Numbered from the stretch's first letter, positions 10,605 to 23,036 are shown. The stretch: 64,000 nt of DNA from Notospermus geniculatus (GCA_002633025.1 NMRB01000135.1:384599-448598), one strand, 5' to 3'. Notes: generated by a model not told the origin, from the letters alone. Numbers and translations: made by a program.

Positions 10605-13600
10605 TCACAGAACTGTCTCATTTTCCTCTCGCTCAGGGAAATGTGTGCTGTTTCCACTGCGGGAACCTTTTCTTGAGATCACTATTATCAACACGAGGAT
10701 GGCTGACACCACGCAACAGACACCGCTGAATATGAAAGATATGGCGTACCTCTTGGTCAAGTCGAAGACGAGGCCTAGAAGGAAAAATTGAGAGGGTGAA
10801 TTAAGGTGCGTTTCCACGTGAGAGTTTTCTCGCGCAAGTTGGCTCCCAAAATGGGCAACTACGGTAACTGCGAGCAATTGTTTAATGTCATTGGCCCCAG
10901 CCTAAGCCGTGAGGAAACAAATACTAGTAATGGTGAATTGCCCATTGTGAGCCAACTTCTGCGAGAAATCTCTCACGTGGAGAGGCGTCTTTAGGCACTG
11001 CTACACGTGAGAGCTTTCTCGCGCGAGATGGTTCTCCATTGGCAACTCAACAATAAAAAAAAGGGCAGTCGGTTGTACCACTTGTCAAGGCGTAACCCGT
11101 AAGGAAACCAACAATGGTGAATTGCCGATTCAGCGGCAACTCGGGCGAGAAACTCTCAAGAATCTTCTGTTTGCATAATTAATGGGGTCTAATTAAAGAT
11201 AATGTATCACGGGTATTTTCGCGGGCCACGGAATTCATTGTTTATTTACATTTTGTTTGTTTATTTCCAGGCGTTTGTTGTCTTGTGAGTAAATTATTGG
11301 TGGCATGCCCCTCTAGAAAATCTGTTGATTCCAAAAGTATTAATTTTGGTGGGTTGGCATGCCCCAAAAGTCCAAAATAACAATGTAAACATCCATGTTT
11401 GCAAACATTGAATGTAAACAATGAAGTCGTGATATATTATCTTTAATATTCATTATTGTCTGCTTGCCATCTAAGACCAAATTTCTGTAATTCGGCAAGC
11501 ATTTGCTTGCCAAATAACCACTTCCTAATAAATAAGGAGTAAGATGTACACGAGTAGTGATTAAAGTGCAGTAACTGCTTCTAGTTCAGCGTTAAAGGAG
11601 CTCGACGTCCAAGTTGTAAACAAACTGGTTTGTTTACAAACACTGGCCAGCAAACTAGTTTTATTCCTTCGTGAAGGTGGCAGCACCAGTAGCGCCCCGT
11701 GATCGTTAGACTGGTGCCCGGTCCAATGCAACTCATTCACGATATTCACGTCAGTACATATCACCGACAATAGGTGGCAGCACCGCAGGCGTCGCGTGGA
11801 TAGAGAACCAGTGAGTGAGTGTTTACAACTTGGACGTCCAGCTCCTTTAATTTTACCTCCGAGTGGGAGGCCAATGAGACAACCAATTCCATCCCCAAGC
11901 ATAATGTATCCAAACGCGCTCGTCAGCCGACTTCGTCCGAAGAGTTCAAGTATAACGACGGGTAGAAGGCCAAGCTGGACTCCAAAAGAAATCCCGTAGA
12001 CTGCGCAATAACACATCAAGGCCGGATACGAGGTCTCCAGAGACACCAAGAACTGTGGTAAAGAACATACGAACACGGCTGCGGCGAAAACTAGCAAACG
12101 ATTGCAACATTTGTGATCACACAGAACCGCTACGCAGAGTTTTCCGACCACGCCTCCTACCCCATCCACCGTGGCCAACAGGGCCGCAGCGCTGAGGCTA
12201 AGTCCTTGGTGTATTCCGTGGTCTACAATCAAAGTTACCCAGACAAGGCCACCACAGTTCCAGAACAGGTCGACGAGGACAAATGTTATCAGTTTCCAGT
12301 TTTTTAGTAAGGAGATGTCGAATATTGTCGAACACGTTTCTGTTTGTTCTGACCGCTTGCTCCTCGGTACTGGGCGTAGCAGAGCCGCCATTACACAGAC
12401 ATGCAATGTTATCCCGGCCATGATGATGAGACAACCCCTCCAAGCGTATATTTCAAGCAAATAGGTGACGCAGATTGGAAACACCATACCTGCCACCCCG
12501 ACCCCGCTCACTGCCAGCCCGTTCGCTAGGGACGCTCGCTTGTCGAAGTAGAAGCCAACAATGACACTAGCTGGGATGAAGGCCAGCGCCAAACCAGTGC
12601 CTGCGGACAAAAAAGCATGCGTGGTTATTATAGTCGGAACCAGTGTTTCAGAATTATTTGGGTGTCTATGATAAAACGAAGACCTAAGACCTAAGACCTT
12701 AGACCCACTATAAAACAAAGACCCTGGTAGCTATAAAACACAGACCCTACTAGAAAACGAAGACCCTGGTAGCTATAAAACGCAGACCCTACTAGAAAAC
12801 GAAGACCCTGGTGACTATAAAACGCAGACCCTACTAGAAAACGAAGACCCTGGTAGCTACAAAACGCAGACCCTACTAGAAAACGAAGACCCTGGTAGCT
12901 ATAAAACGGAGACCCTACTAGAAAACGAAGACCCTGGTGACTATAAAACGCAGACTCTACTAGAAAATTCTTGTAGATTGATGGAAATGCTGTACATTTT
13001 CCCTGTGCGTATTTCCGTTACACCCTGTAGGAGGGTGGCGCCTGATTGGATTTTGGTGAATTTTTCAGGAAAGTGTCGCCTTGATTAGTGTAAGATGCCT
13101 GTAAAATTTGAAAGGAATATTTCAATATCTTTTATGAATTTTTGCCGGAGTCTTCCTTTTTTACCTCTGTCTGAAACTTTGTATAATCAGGTGGGGAAGA
13201 ACCTACGTAATGAATTGCGAAAAAACATACGTATAGGCTACGAAGTAATGTCCTTGAGATCTTGAGTGTTCTGGTTGCGCTTGCTAAGGGAATATGACTA
13301 ATGTTTCCCCTGCACCCAACCACATATTGGTATATACATCAGAGTAGGTGAACAGGGTATCCTCAGTTCAGGGGTGCAGCCATCTGTATGATCAAATACC
13401 TTAAATAAAGTGAGAACAAGGACCCACAGTGACCATAAATTGATTCGCCAAACACACTGACAAAAAGTCCATGCTGATGAAAAGACAATGGTACCTATTT
13501 GCAACCAGTGTTGTTGTTGAACACAAATTTCACAGGTAGCCTACATGAGGACAGGACAGAAAGTCATTCACAAGCCAACATAATGAACTTTGCTTTTCAA

Positions 13601-15200
13601 TTATATCTTATCTTTGATTCCGGGCTTTGATTTAGCTTTAGAATTTTCGGCTGTATATTAAGGACAAAGGATACGACATCACACTGCTCGAAAATCGTGT
13701 AAATGGATTCTTAGCCTTTGAGTTTCAAATATTTTTTCTAGACAGCTGTTGGTCAAACTTCAATGTCATATGGCGGATCCCACGAAATTCATTTTCCAGT
13801 AGGGTCTGCGTTTTATAGTCACCAGGGTCTTCGTTTTCTAGTTGGGTCTGTGTTTTATAGCTACCAGGGTCTTCGTTTTCTAGTAGGGTCTGCGTTTTAT
13901 AGTCACCAGGGTCTTCGTTTTATAGTAGGCCTAGGGTCTGCGTTTTATAGCTACCAGGGTCTTTGTTTTCTAGTTGGGTCTGCGTTTTATAGCTACCAGG
14001 GTCTTCGTTTTCTTGTAGGGTCTGCGTTTTATAGTCACCAGGGTCTTTGTTTTATAGTGGGTCTAAGGTCTTAGGTCTTCGTTTTATAGACACCCGAATT
14101 ATTTATGCCATGATTTGATTTTTGCTTTATTTGACCAGAAAAGAGATTCCGTTCTGACGATTGATAAGAATACATGAACGTCGGGGACCTGTGCAATTAG
14201 GCCAGGAAGACCACTGGGCGCACAAACCCAATGAAACGGTCCGCAACGTATCCCACACGAACAATATTACGATTTTATTCATGATATTATGACTGAAAAT
14301 CTATCGTTTTTTTGTGGAATTACACGCCCAATTACCAGATAGGCCTGCTGTTATACCCGGCTTACCTGTGATAACACCATATGTGAGACTAAGTAGGTAG
14401 ATATTGTCGACAAACGCACTGGACAGCAAACCAGCGCAGGCGAGGAGCCCTCCAAACATGCCCGTCGGACGGTGTCCGAATTTGAGGGATAGCGCGCTCG
14501 CCAGGGGGCCTGAAATGAGAGAAGGCAGAGCTTCGAATTGGCGTGGACCCTCTGAATATTACTAAGTCACGAATGTACCATTAGTTAGGTGGTTACGGGT
14601 ACCGGTAGTGTAAAGGCCGTTTTTTTTATATAGGGCAGCGGTCTTTGACTGTCCGGCGGTTTTGTGGCCAGCAAATCTACAGCCGGTTGCAACGACCGTG
14701 AAGTATCGATCATGTGGGGCGGACACGGGTTCGATTTCAACTCCAGGATCCCCCGCCCAACAGCCGCAGGTCCGTAGCAGCGGACGGACTGCATTTTCAG
14801 CCACTGGTGGGATTCATTCACCCGGTACTTTCGAACTCGAAGTATATGTATACCTACCCAGAAGTACGGTAAATCCAATAGCCACTGATCCTGGTAAAGC
14901 TGTGTCGGCACTGCTCGCTTCGAACACGTCCAGCAGATCCACATACAAAACTCCATACGCCAGTGGCAGTGCCAGGAAACACTGCATCCAAAAGGACGCG
15001 AATACGATCACCCACCCGTAGCCCCCGTCGGCGGCGGGACTAGCCACAGCATCCGATTGGCCTTGACCTTCGACGTTGATATCGGCCTCGTTGGCGACGC
15101 CATCTTGGTTTCTGGCATCGGTTGCCATGAAGGGGACTGTTTCTGTCCGTTGACCTCCTGCCTCTTCATTTCGTTGACTGTCAATGGCCCGTTTATTCAT
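10605..15200 (-). CDS. Divergent SLC16/MCT-like transporter (466 aa, four exons)
   Basis: Exons are 15200-14858, 14509-14366, 12600-11857 and 10774-10605. All introns are GT-AG and phase 1. Exon 2 is exactly 144 bp as in its neighbours and exon 3 is 744 bp against 741. It encodes a 57-residue polar N terminus, the MCT signature DGGYGW, a FYFDKRASLANG motif after exon 2, and a single hydrophobic segment then a short Ser/Glu tail in exon 4. The length fits the family. It differs from the other three by, for example, TALPGS where they have TAWIGS in the first loop. Family membership is clear; substrate is unknown. Introns 2 and 3 are expanded by transposons (a foldback element and several MITEs), one of them 6 bp from the exon 3 donor. 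Confidence 0.88.
10804..10990. mobile_element. Harbinger-type MITE in intron 3, TTA target duplication
   Basis: The ends are AGGTGCGTTTCCACGTGAGA and, inverted, AGACGCCTCTCCACGTGAGA, with TTA at 10801-10803 and 10991-10993. A related copy lies immediately after it (about 10994-11163), sharing ACGTGAGAG, TTTCTCGCG and GGTGAATTGCC words. There is no coding capacity. Confidence 0.7.
11193..11452. mobile_element. Inverted-repeat element in intron 3 of the divergent transporter
   Basis: TAAAGATAATGTATCACGG at the left is matched inverted by GTGATATATTATCTTTA at the right. A second inverted pair (GGCATGCCCC words) lies inside. It looks like a MITE; its exact ends and target duplication are unclear. 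Confidence 0.5.
11596..11846. mobile_element. 251-bp TTAA-flanked MITE beside the exon 3 splice donor
   Basis: TTAA at 11592-11595 and 11847-11850 flanks the arms AGGAGCTCGACGTCCAAG and, inverted, AGGAGCTGGACGTCCAAG, which pair for about 28 bp up to GTTGTAAACA. TTAA targets are the hallmark of piggyBac-type transposition. The right TTAA begins at intron position +7 of the donor of exon 3 (GTAAAA). Confidence 0.75.
12700..12965. repeat. Minisatellite arm (left) of the foldback element
   Basis: About six copies of a unit containing CTATAAAACGCAGACCCTAC and TAGAAAACGAAGACCCTGGT. Unit variants differ by CTA/ACT swaps next to TAAAAC. The same array is present in inverted orientation at 13796-14055. 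Confidence 0.9.
13796..14055. repeat. Minisatellite arm (right) of the foldback element
   Basis: Inverted counterpart of the 12700-12965 array, with units built from GGGTCTGCGTTTTATAG and CAGGGTCTTCGTTTTCTAG. Its open frame on the plus strand (13763-14074) is a product of the repeat and is not a gene. Confidence 0.9.
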
Positions 15201-17134
15201 CTGGAATCATAATCAGGTACTAGTACTTTGCACTTATTCCTGATGTACTTGTACAGTTGTACATAGCACTATATTACAACACTGATGCCTCCATCCCCTG
15301 GCGGCGGCATTGTGAACCAATTAATACGTAGGTGGGGGTGGTGGTCGTGGGATCTGATGAAGATACCCCGGATGAAATCGGAGACCCAATGGAGCCGCCC
15401 GTGTCCTGGCGACATGCATACAGCAACACCATCAGGCACAACGTGCTGTCTATAAGTCTACTCCCGGAGTCTACTCGTTGCGGTATCGACTTCCTGGCGT
15501 GCCTGGAGCAGCAGGCATGCCGGGATGATATACCGTGATACTGCTGTACATGCAACAGCTTCGAACAGGATAACGTGCATGCGATGAATAGGGAGAACTG
15601 AATACCACTGAATAAATACGGCGAATACCGAGAAACATGGGGCCACAGGCTATTTACGAAGCGCGATTTGGCCAACACGCGTGTAAATTCATATTTATTC
15701 AGGTAAAGGGCCTAGAACCATTGTTTTGCTACCTTGTACGCTGCTTGATCGGCAGCGTTTACCCACAGGATAACCACACGCGGCCGTTAACATTCCTGCG
15801 TTTACGTGCAGGAGGATCGAAGAAAAGAGTTGAATGACTCTAGACAAGGCCTGTAGGTTGTTCAAATTTTTCTTTGTCCTCCTGCATGCACTCAAAAAAT
15901 TAAATGGTTATCTCTGTAACTAACTTTCGTAGTTAAGCCATAACAACCAAATTAGTGGTTAAAATAACTATTTTCTTGGTAATGAATGGTCCATGGACCA
16001 TGTGCTCACCTGTGTGAACGTACCAGAAGAACAAATGACAAGTGTAAAATCGAAATGCTCCAGGCCGTGAGTTCCAGGGCCATGATTACGGTCAAAATTT
16101 CAAGGTCAAAACATTCTAGCTTGAGAATTTTTGACATATGCCGAAGTCGATAGTGGCCAAGCCAAGAATCGAATNACCAATCAGAAGCGTGCGTGTAGCA
16201 GATGAAAAATCTTCACGCCGCCATTTTTTCGTCGATTCGCTTGCCGGTCACGCACCTGTAATGAGTGGCCAATGCATTTACCATTAGAAATGGCGAGATG
16301 CCCGTGCTCGTAGATTGGTCCCAGAGTTTCGTTGGAAGGAACCGTTCGGACACAACAATATGCCCCTAGCCTAATGCTTCAAACCAAGTTTTCGTTGTGG
16401 GTTGACCATGATAATTTCAGGGTTTGGGGGTAGGCCTACTGAAAATATGAGGGGTAATTTCGCACGATATTTCAATGCAGCCACTCCATATCGACGTAGT
16501 AATACACTTAGCCCACTGGAAGACAGGCTTATGATACCATCACTATCAAACTTTCCCAAAAGCTGAAAATTATTTTTCTCTTAATTATTTCTGTGTCAAA
16601 CAGAATATTTAAGTGCCTTTTACTCGATATTATCTATGATAAATGGAGAAAACGGCGTTTTTAAAGATCTACTTTTACAATGTAACCCCGCGCTGATTGG
16701 TCAATTCCTGGCACGTGACCTGCCATGCTTGCCGCTCTCATCATGTCTGCGGATGAATTTTTCGTAGAGAGCTCTCTTTCGGCATGGGGGATGAAGGAAT
16801 TGATTCCCACTTTCATTGGTAAGACATATACATGTAGCATAGATCACTTATTTTTTTTCGTTTGCCTTTTGATGAACATATTGTGGACGGTGTTTGCTAG
16901 CGTTCGCGCTCAACCAGCCATCCAGGCCCATGTCGGCAACGAACGCGGGCCAGCTGTTGGCGCTAGGCCCAGCTTTCTCCTCAGCATTAGCTGATTCGGC
17001 CTAATACAACGATTGCCGCTCTTTTTGATTAATTTATGGCTAGCAGGCCTTGTGGTTTCAAGAGTGTTGGCGATGTCGATTGGAGCCGCTATGGATCGAT
17101 TTCATGGCAGCAGCCTGAGGCTAGTGGTAGGCTA
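15201..17134. other. Intergenic stretch upstream of the divergent transporter
   Basis: It should hold the promoter of the transporter that starts at 15200, but no core promoter word stands out. One unresolved base lies at 16175. No coding exon is visible. Confidence 0.4.
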
Positions 17135-17869
17135 TAGTCTGGACGCAAAACCCCGAAAAGGGGCGGAACCCCTTTTTCTCTGATAACAGCAATGTTTTGA
17201 TATTTTCTGAATATTTGAGGGTTAGGCGAATCAGAATACGCCTGGTGCCAACGCGTCACCCTTTAGCATTTTGAGAAAATCCCGTTTGAAGTTCAGGACA
17301 CTGACTTTATCATTGAACCCAAGAATTGAGCTGTGTACAGGAGAATAGGATCCGATGTACAGCTAACTTTTAAACGGTGAGATTTACACCCCATAAATGT
17401 ATTACCAACAGATAGAAACATGGTGCCTCAGAAGCAGATAAGCATGTCCTTAATTGTTTTCACTAGTTATGTAATAAGAAATGTAAATTAGGTAAATTAA
17501 CACAAAATGGGTCAAAATACATAAAAACGCCGTTTCCAATTATATAACTAGTTAAAAACTACAAAACAATTGCTTATTTGGTTAGGAGGCACCATGTTTC
17601 TATCTGTTGATAATACATTTATGGGGTGTAAATCCAACCATTCAAAAGTTAGCTGTACATTCGGGTCCCATTTTCCTGTACAAAGCTCAGTCCTTGGGTT
17701 CAATGATAAAGTCAGTGTCCTGAACTTGAAACGGGATTTTCTCAAAACGCTAAAGGGTGACGCGGTGGCACCCGGCGGATTCTGATTCGCCTACACCCAA
17801 AGGTCACGAAAACATCAAAATGTTACTGTTATCAGATTTGAAGGGGTTACCGGGTTTGCTTCCAGACTA
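17135..17869. mobile_element. 735-bp palindromic element with about 300-bp arms
   Basis: The left arm begins TAGTCTGGACGCAAA and the right arm ends, inverted, with TAGTCTGGAAGCAAA. The arms stay alignable for about 300 bp through the CACCCTTTAGC and AACAGATAGAAACATGGTGC words. CTA on both sides (17132-17134, 17870-17872) may be a 3-bp target duplication, but TA with slightly shorter ends fits equally. No coding potential beyond mirror-image frames. Confidence 0.75.
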
Positions 17870-17872
17870 CTA

Positions 17873-20800
17873 GGCCTAGCACATCATGCATGCTGTGGCA
17901 CGGTGCACGGTGCGGTGGCGCAGTGCAGTGTTAGGCCTAGGCCTACATGGCATGCATGGTGTAGGCCCTAGGCCTACCGTATTGTTTGTACGGAACGGTA
18001 GGTTAGGCCCAGCTAGGCCTAGTCGATCCAAAACAATACACGGCTGCCGCGCTCGTCTTTGTTCTGTGTTTTTCTCAGAACGGACCCTTTTTACAAAAAA
18101 CACCATTGCTTGGTCACTTCTCAACCAAATTCAACCTGGTTTGTTTTAAATTGTAGATAACAACCAGGGCTACAAGATAAGGCCAAAATATCTTGTTTTT
18201 TCTTAGTGTGAAGGGTGTGAATTGTGAATGAAAAGTAACCCACAATTGCGCAGATATTTAGAGCAAATATGGACCGTCAGACAGTATGTTTTGATTACAA
18301 TATATTTTTATTACTGTAGGTGAAGTAAACAAAGTGATTTAGGTTTGAATGATGAAAAAATTCTTACACCAGAAACTGTGCAAATTTGACAAGGATGGTT
18401 CTCCTCCCACTCATCTCCCAAGGTGAAAGTGAAAGTGAAATGGCTGCTGACCTTTAACCTCTAGTCATAATAGCACCACCAGACACGTCTACAGGCCAAT
18501 TGAGAAGCTGAGCTAAACACAGAAACAGTTTATTCAAGATACATCAAAGTATTTTGGAGTTACAGAACATCTTAGCCTTGATTACTGCTCCCTCCTGCAC
18601 CTCCGCCTCCACCTCCCTCTCCGATCCACCCCTGGATTGTTTTGTTAAAAGGGTTGCTGAACCCAAACTATTCCGTCAAATCAAAAAAGGTTGGAATCAT
18701 ATGAAAGAGAACTTCAAGAGCTACAATATAAGACTAAAACCACTTTAATAGGCCAATGAATCTCTGAGAAAATGGTACTTGAACGACAGATTTTTTTGCC
18801 GAGTGTCACAAATCCACCTTTTTTGGGTACCCACCTCACGACATGCGACCCTTTCCAGGTCTCACTGCACAGTTTTGGCGGGAGAATATGGCACTGCCGT
18901 CAGGCCTACACAACCACCACGGCCAGGCAGCGCCCCATGACTCGCTCGGAGGACTATCAGGCTAGGGGCCTGGGGGTTTCCCCCAGAAAGGGGGGGGGGT
19001 TCGGGGGGTCTCCCCCCGACCCAGACGCGCTGCGCGCTCACATGTCGTTGGACATTTTCATATTAGTATTATACTGGTGGTTATGTTATGTGATACATTT
19101 TCAAGGTAAGTTTTTATGTTTTTGCAGATTTTTAAACATGCTGTACATCAGTACTGTACATTCAGTGTTTGTTATACCCTCTGCTGACTCTGTGAAAAAA
19201 TGGCTGACTTTAGCAAGGTGTCTAGGCCTATAGGCTATGGCACTTTCAATTTCTCTCCTCTGCTCTGGTACAGGTGTTATATCTGCCAGTGTTTCTGTGG
19301 GTGAGTGTGTCCCCCTTATTGTTTGGGAAACGCTGGCAGATAGATCGACATGTTTCTCTGTGTGTTCTCTATTGTCAAGTCGCCGCTTATTCCGTCCGAC
19401 AATAGGAGGAGAACACTCACAGATGCCTGAGATGGGGAACGCTGGTAGATGTTACACCGGTACGGTACCGTACCGGGCCTGGGGCCTAGGCCTAGGAATG
19501 GTATAGGCCTAGGTAGGGTAAATGAGGCAGTTATCGGCACCCTAAGCATTATTCCACTCTCGAACAGCACTGGAGCTACCCCCGACCTGGAAGCTATAGT
19601 ATTTCACGTATTTAGAATAAAGATGACATCATGGGGAATCCCCTCCACCATCTTTTGATCATGTGACCTCTTGCTATGGGGAGCAGTCATTAATTCAGAT
19701 TTTTAATTGGGGGAGGGAGTTATCGGTCCCCCATGAGGGTATTCCCGGCCTCCCCCCCCCACACTTTTCTTCCTCAAGTGAGCTGGATTTACTGGTATTT
19801 GGTAAAACCAACTAGCACTACCTGCAATGGGGCCGGTAATAGCCTCGAAGCCAAAATCACGGTGGGTATTATCGGCCCCCCACTTTTTTCACAATAGGCA
19901 TGGGATATTCCATTGTCACAAATATATTATCAAAATTCAGACAATACCAGATAAAAAAAACAACACTTCACTTGGTTTTAAGTTAAATCCATGAAAATTT
20001 GAATCACCTGAAAATAAGTGCCGTCTTAGCAGTTTCTGTCGCCATCTTGGAAATTCCCGTTTCTCAGAAAACGTACGTCACGTGTGGGGAGTTTCACACC
20101 AGGCGACGCCATCTTAGTTTCCATATTTGGCGTGGTTCTTCATAATTTATTCGGATGAATGACGTTTGGGAATTCCCCAGATGCACATTATACCATGCGT
20201 GTTCGTGGAATGCAGTTGGCGAACGAGGTTTACCATGATAACAAAGATTAGATACCGCGTTCCCAGGTGCTTTTTTACAGCGGTTTGCACCTTGATCTGA
20301 TTGGCACGTTTCTTTTGTTTTAGCGCGCGAATTATCGCGGGAGCTTGTTGTTGTTCGTCTGCTATGTAGGGCAACACATGTATTGTAGGCCTTATCTTAT
20401 GTATGTCATGCTTCTTTGTATAATCATGATATGCGTTTTACACTGAGGCCAAGCACAGGGACTTGACGCGTATTGGTTGGGTAAAGGAAAGGTATATTTA
20501 ATATATATGTAGTATTTGAGCACCCCCGCGTTTGCCCCGCCCGGCGTAAGACACCCCTAGGAGAATCTAATGTGCACGAACGAACCTGGTTTCCCTGTGA
20601 GGCCAAGGGACCTGGATTCCTTTCACACCTGTTTTGATTCTATAGCTTGTTGCGCCAGGTGTAATGAAATCTAATGTTCCCGATACCAGATGTTCAGGGG
20701 ACATCTCGTGACAGAAGTTCCTGTCTGTTAGTGTCCGGCCTACTGTAGCTGCCGCTTATTCCGTCAGACTCTTTTGTTGGGGGACATCTCATATCGGGGA

Positions 20801-21120
20801 ACATGACATTCTACTACACCGGTCTAGAAGGCTAAGTGTCCCCTGTAAAATGTGTCCACTTTTTTGTTGAATGACGGAATAAGCGGCATGGGTATAATCG
20901 CCAGAGATTAGAATGTAACAATAGCTGGATCTTTTTGTTCCCAGGACAGTTTTTCCTCCACCGGCAGCAAGTCCCTTGTTTAGCACTGAGAAACGCACGG
21001 ACTTCTAAATTTCCCGCGCTGAACTGTGGCGGAGCGCGGGTAGCACCCTTTTCTACGGTCTACCCAGTCAACCTCCTGTATCCTGGGGTAAGCTGGCAAC
21101 AGCAATGGTGAAAGTCACTT
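17873..21120. other. Gene-free stretch with small inverted-repeat fragments
   Basis: No exon is recognised. It includes G-run and C-run rich text at 18960-19025 resembling a transposon end, and two elements (about 19280-19455 and 20676-20806) that share an internal GCCGCTTATTCCGTC word, seen again inverted at about 20873. The rest looks like ordinary intergenic DNA. Confidence 0.4.
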
Positions 21121-22189
21121 CTATTCCCCAATATACTCATTAAGACTGGGAGCCTCAAGGTCGAAGTAAGTCCCAGTCTGAGAGCCGTAGAGACAAGTAT
21201 GGCAGTTGGTTAACAATCCAGCCACTAAATAATATTTCCCAACAGGTTGAAGGAAAACTTTCAGGTCTTTTTTGAAATCCACAAAAGCCCAGTACTTTAA
21301 TATCTTCCCAAAGGTCCATTCGACAGAGACACGAGGGGCAGACATGGCGGCATTAAAGTCCTCCTCGTGCTGATTGAGGCCTTGTGCTCCTTGACGAAAT
21401 GGCGAGATCAACCAGGGACGAATCCTGTGTTCGAGGCAGGTGTTCCAACTGATCGTGCAGACCACTTTCTCGAAGAATTCCAGCATCGTGCCGACGCCCC
21501 TCCACTGGCCCATAGAGGTTGGCGATTACTCCATTTGGCAGGGTCACGGACTGGAATTTGATGGCATGTACCCTCTTGTGACCATTATAAACTGCTCGTT
21601 GATAGCGAGTCGGACGGCATATGGACCTAACAGTTCCTTCGATGAAGCCGAAACAGTTTGCAAGTGGTGCACCCGTTGCATGAGCCGCATGCGCATACGA
21701 TTCCAGATGATCTTCATCTAGCCATGGCTGGTTTAACCGCGTCAGAAGGTGCCCGTGAGTATTGTAGATTTCATCAACGGTAGCACTTATGGCTTGAGAC
21801 AATACTGACTTGGGTCTGCCAAACTCTTTTTGCAGGTCGCACAGTCTATTGGGATACATTAATCGTCTCAGTGTCATGCAGAGAGCGTCTTCAGCTTCCA
21901 CGATACATCCGTTACGGCATGAAATAATTGGCGGTAATCGTAGGACCTGGACTAGTTGACGGATGTCATCTTTATAGAAGCGAAATTGATCAAGACACTG
22001 GGCATCGCTCAGCTCGTCCAGGCTAAAACGACTCCAGTTCACGTCATAAGTACTCTCCTTCTTATCAAAAGCCAAACAATCCATAGCAAACTCTAATAAA
22101 CTCTCATCATCATGCTCAACTGCAACGTGAATCAAATTGCGCGCCATTTTTCTTGTTGCCATGACAATGGTAGTGCACACGACTGCCAT
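21121..22189 (-). pseudogene. Broken PIF/Harbinger (HARBI1-like, DDE_Tnp_4) transposase
   Basis: Two overlapping frames read as one transposase: residues from 22189 to about 21430, then the next frame to 21121. Recognised blocks are GFIEGTVRSICRPT, GRRHDAGILRESGL, RPWLISPFR and RVSVEWTFGK, ending in a TCLYGSQTGTYFDLEAPSLNEY-like tail typical of the family. The usual GDPAY block with the second catalytic Asp is missing where the frame shifts (near 21425). The first catalytic Asp (normally DGT) is Glu. Only the third acidic residue (VEW) is kept. The enzyme is therefore predicted dead. No MYB-like partner gene was found, and the element's ends were not identified. Confidence 0.85.
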
Positions 22190-22748
22190 CTATGAGAAAC
22201 ATCAGTCATAACTTACCGTTTCCCGGCCGCGAATTCGAAACAGATTGTCAGGTTTCCGAGAACGAGAACGGGAACCAGAACCGTTCTCGGCGGAGCGGTT
22301 CTCGGAACGAGATAGCGAAACCTCTCTATTAAAATGATGCCCGTCGTGTCGGGCGCTAGAGCGATGTTTTTCGACTTGTCATGCTTCTGCATGGTCATAT
22401 GGCATTTGCAAGGACAATCTCGTCTTCAGGTGCTGTATCCAATCCTCGGTATACTTTTGTAGATCGAACTATACCCAGGGTATAGTTTTGTGGGACGACA
22501 TTCAACCTGGGTATATTTCTGTTATACCCAGGACGACATTAACCGATTCGGCACAACTGGGCATCAATGTTTTTGCACAAGATTCACTTCTTCATTGCGT
22601 AATCTGTCGTTGAAAAAAGGTCCAAAAAAATTTTGTTTCTGGATTTTTCACCAAAATTCCTTTGCTAGAATGAAGTTATGCCAAAATAAAGGTGATTTAG
22701 CAAGTTACTGTCAAAATCGGCAATTTAGTTTTTGAAAAATTGACGTTT
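22190..22748. other. Intergenic DNA upstream of the transposase relic
   Basis: It includes CGTTCTCGG repeats in both orientations (22255-22310) and an inverted TATACCCAGG/CCTGGGTATA group (22470-22530). No gene is visible. Confidence 0.35.
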
Positions 22749-23036
22749 TTGTAAAGCTATGTGAACACCACTTTCTTCCACTGCCAACAACTTATGAGAC
22801 GGTCCCTACATAATAACGCAAACCACACTTCATATCCCTTGTGTAGGCCGTCAGTGCATACAAAATCCATAGACCTATAGAACAGCGCTGAGTCTGTGGC
22901 AAAAAATGTTACATAATAATTTTTCAAGTGTGTGTATACAGTGACCCATGCATGGTGTATGGTTTGCATTATTATGTAGGGACCGTCTCATAAGTTGTTG
23001 GTAGTGGAACACAAGTGGTGTTGATATAGCTTTACA
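22749..23036. mobile_element. 288-bp MITE with about 85-bp arms
   Basis: The left arm TTGTAAAGCTAT is mirrored by ATAGCTTTACAA at the right. The inner arm word CAACAACTTATGAGACGGTC is mirrored by GACCGTCTCATAAGTTGTTG. There is no coding content. The target duplication is unclear. Confidence 0.75.

Larger units (their letters stand above)
12660..14095. mobile_element. 1436-bp foldback element with 9-bp target duplication
   Basis: It is flanked by a perfect 9-bp GAATTATTT (12651-12659 and 14096-14104). The ends are GGGTGTCTATGATAAAACGA and, inverted, GGGTGTCTATAAAACGA. Each arm is a tandem array of a roughly 42-bp unit (12700-12965 and, inverted, 13796-14055). About 830 bp of unique DNA in between has no long reading frame. 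Tandem-repeat arms with 9-bp duplications are the pattern of Drosophila FB foldback elements, which belong with Mutator-like transposons; placement here is by structure only. It sits in intron 2 of the divergent transporter. Confidence 0.85.

Noticed and set aside
13763-14074. Repetitive 103-residue protein-like frame
   Set aside because: It comes from the minisatellite arm of the foldback element.
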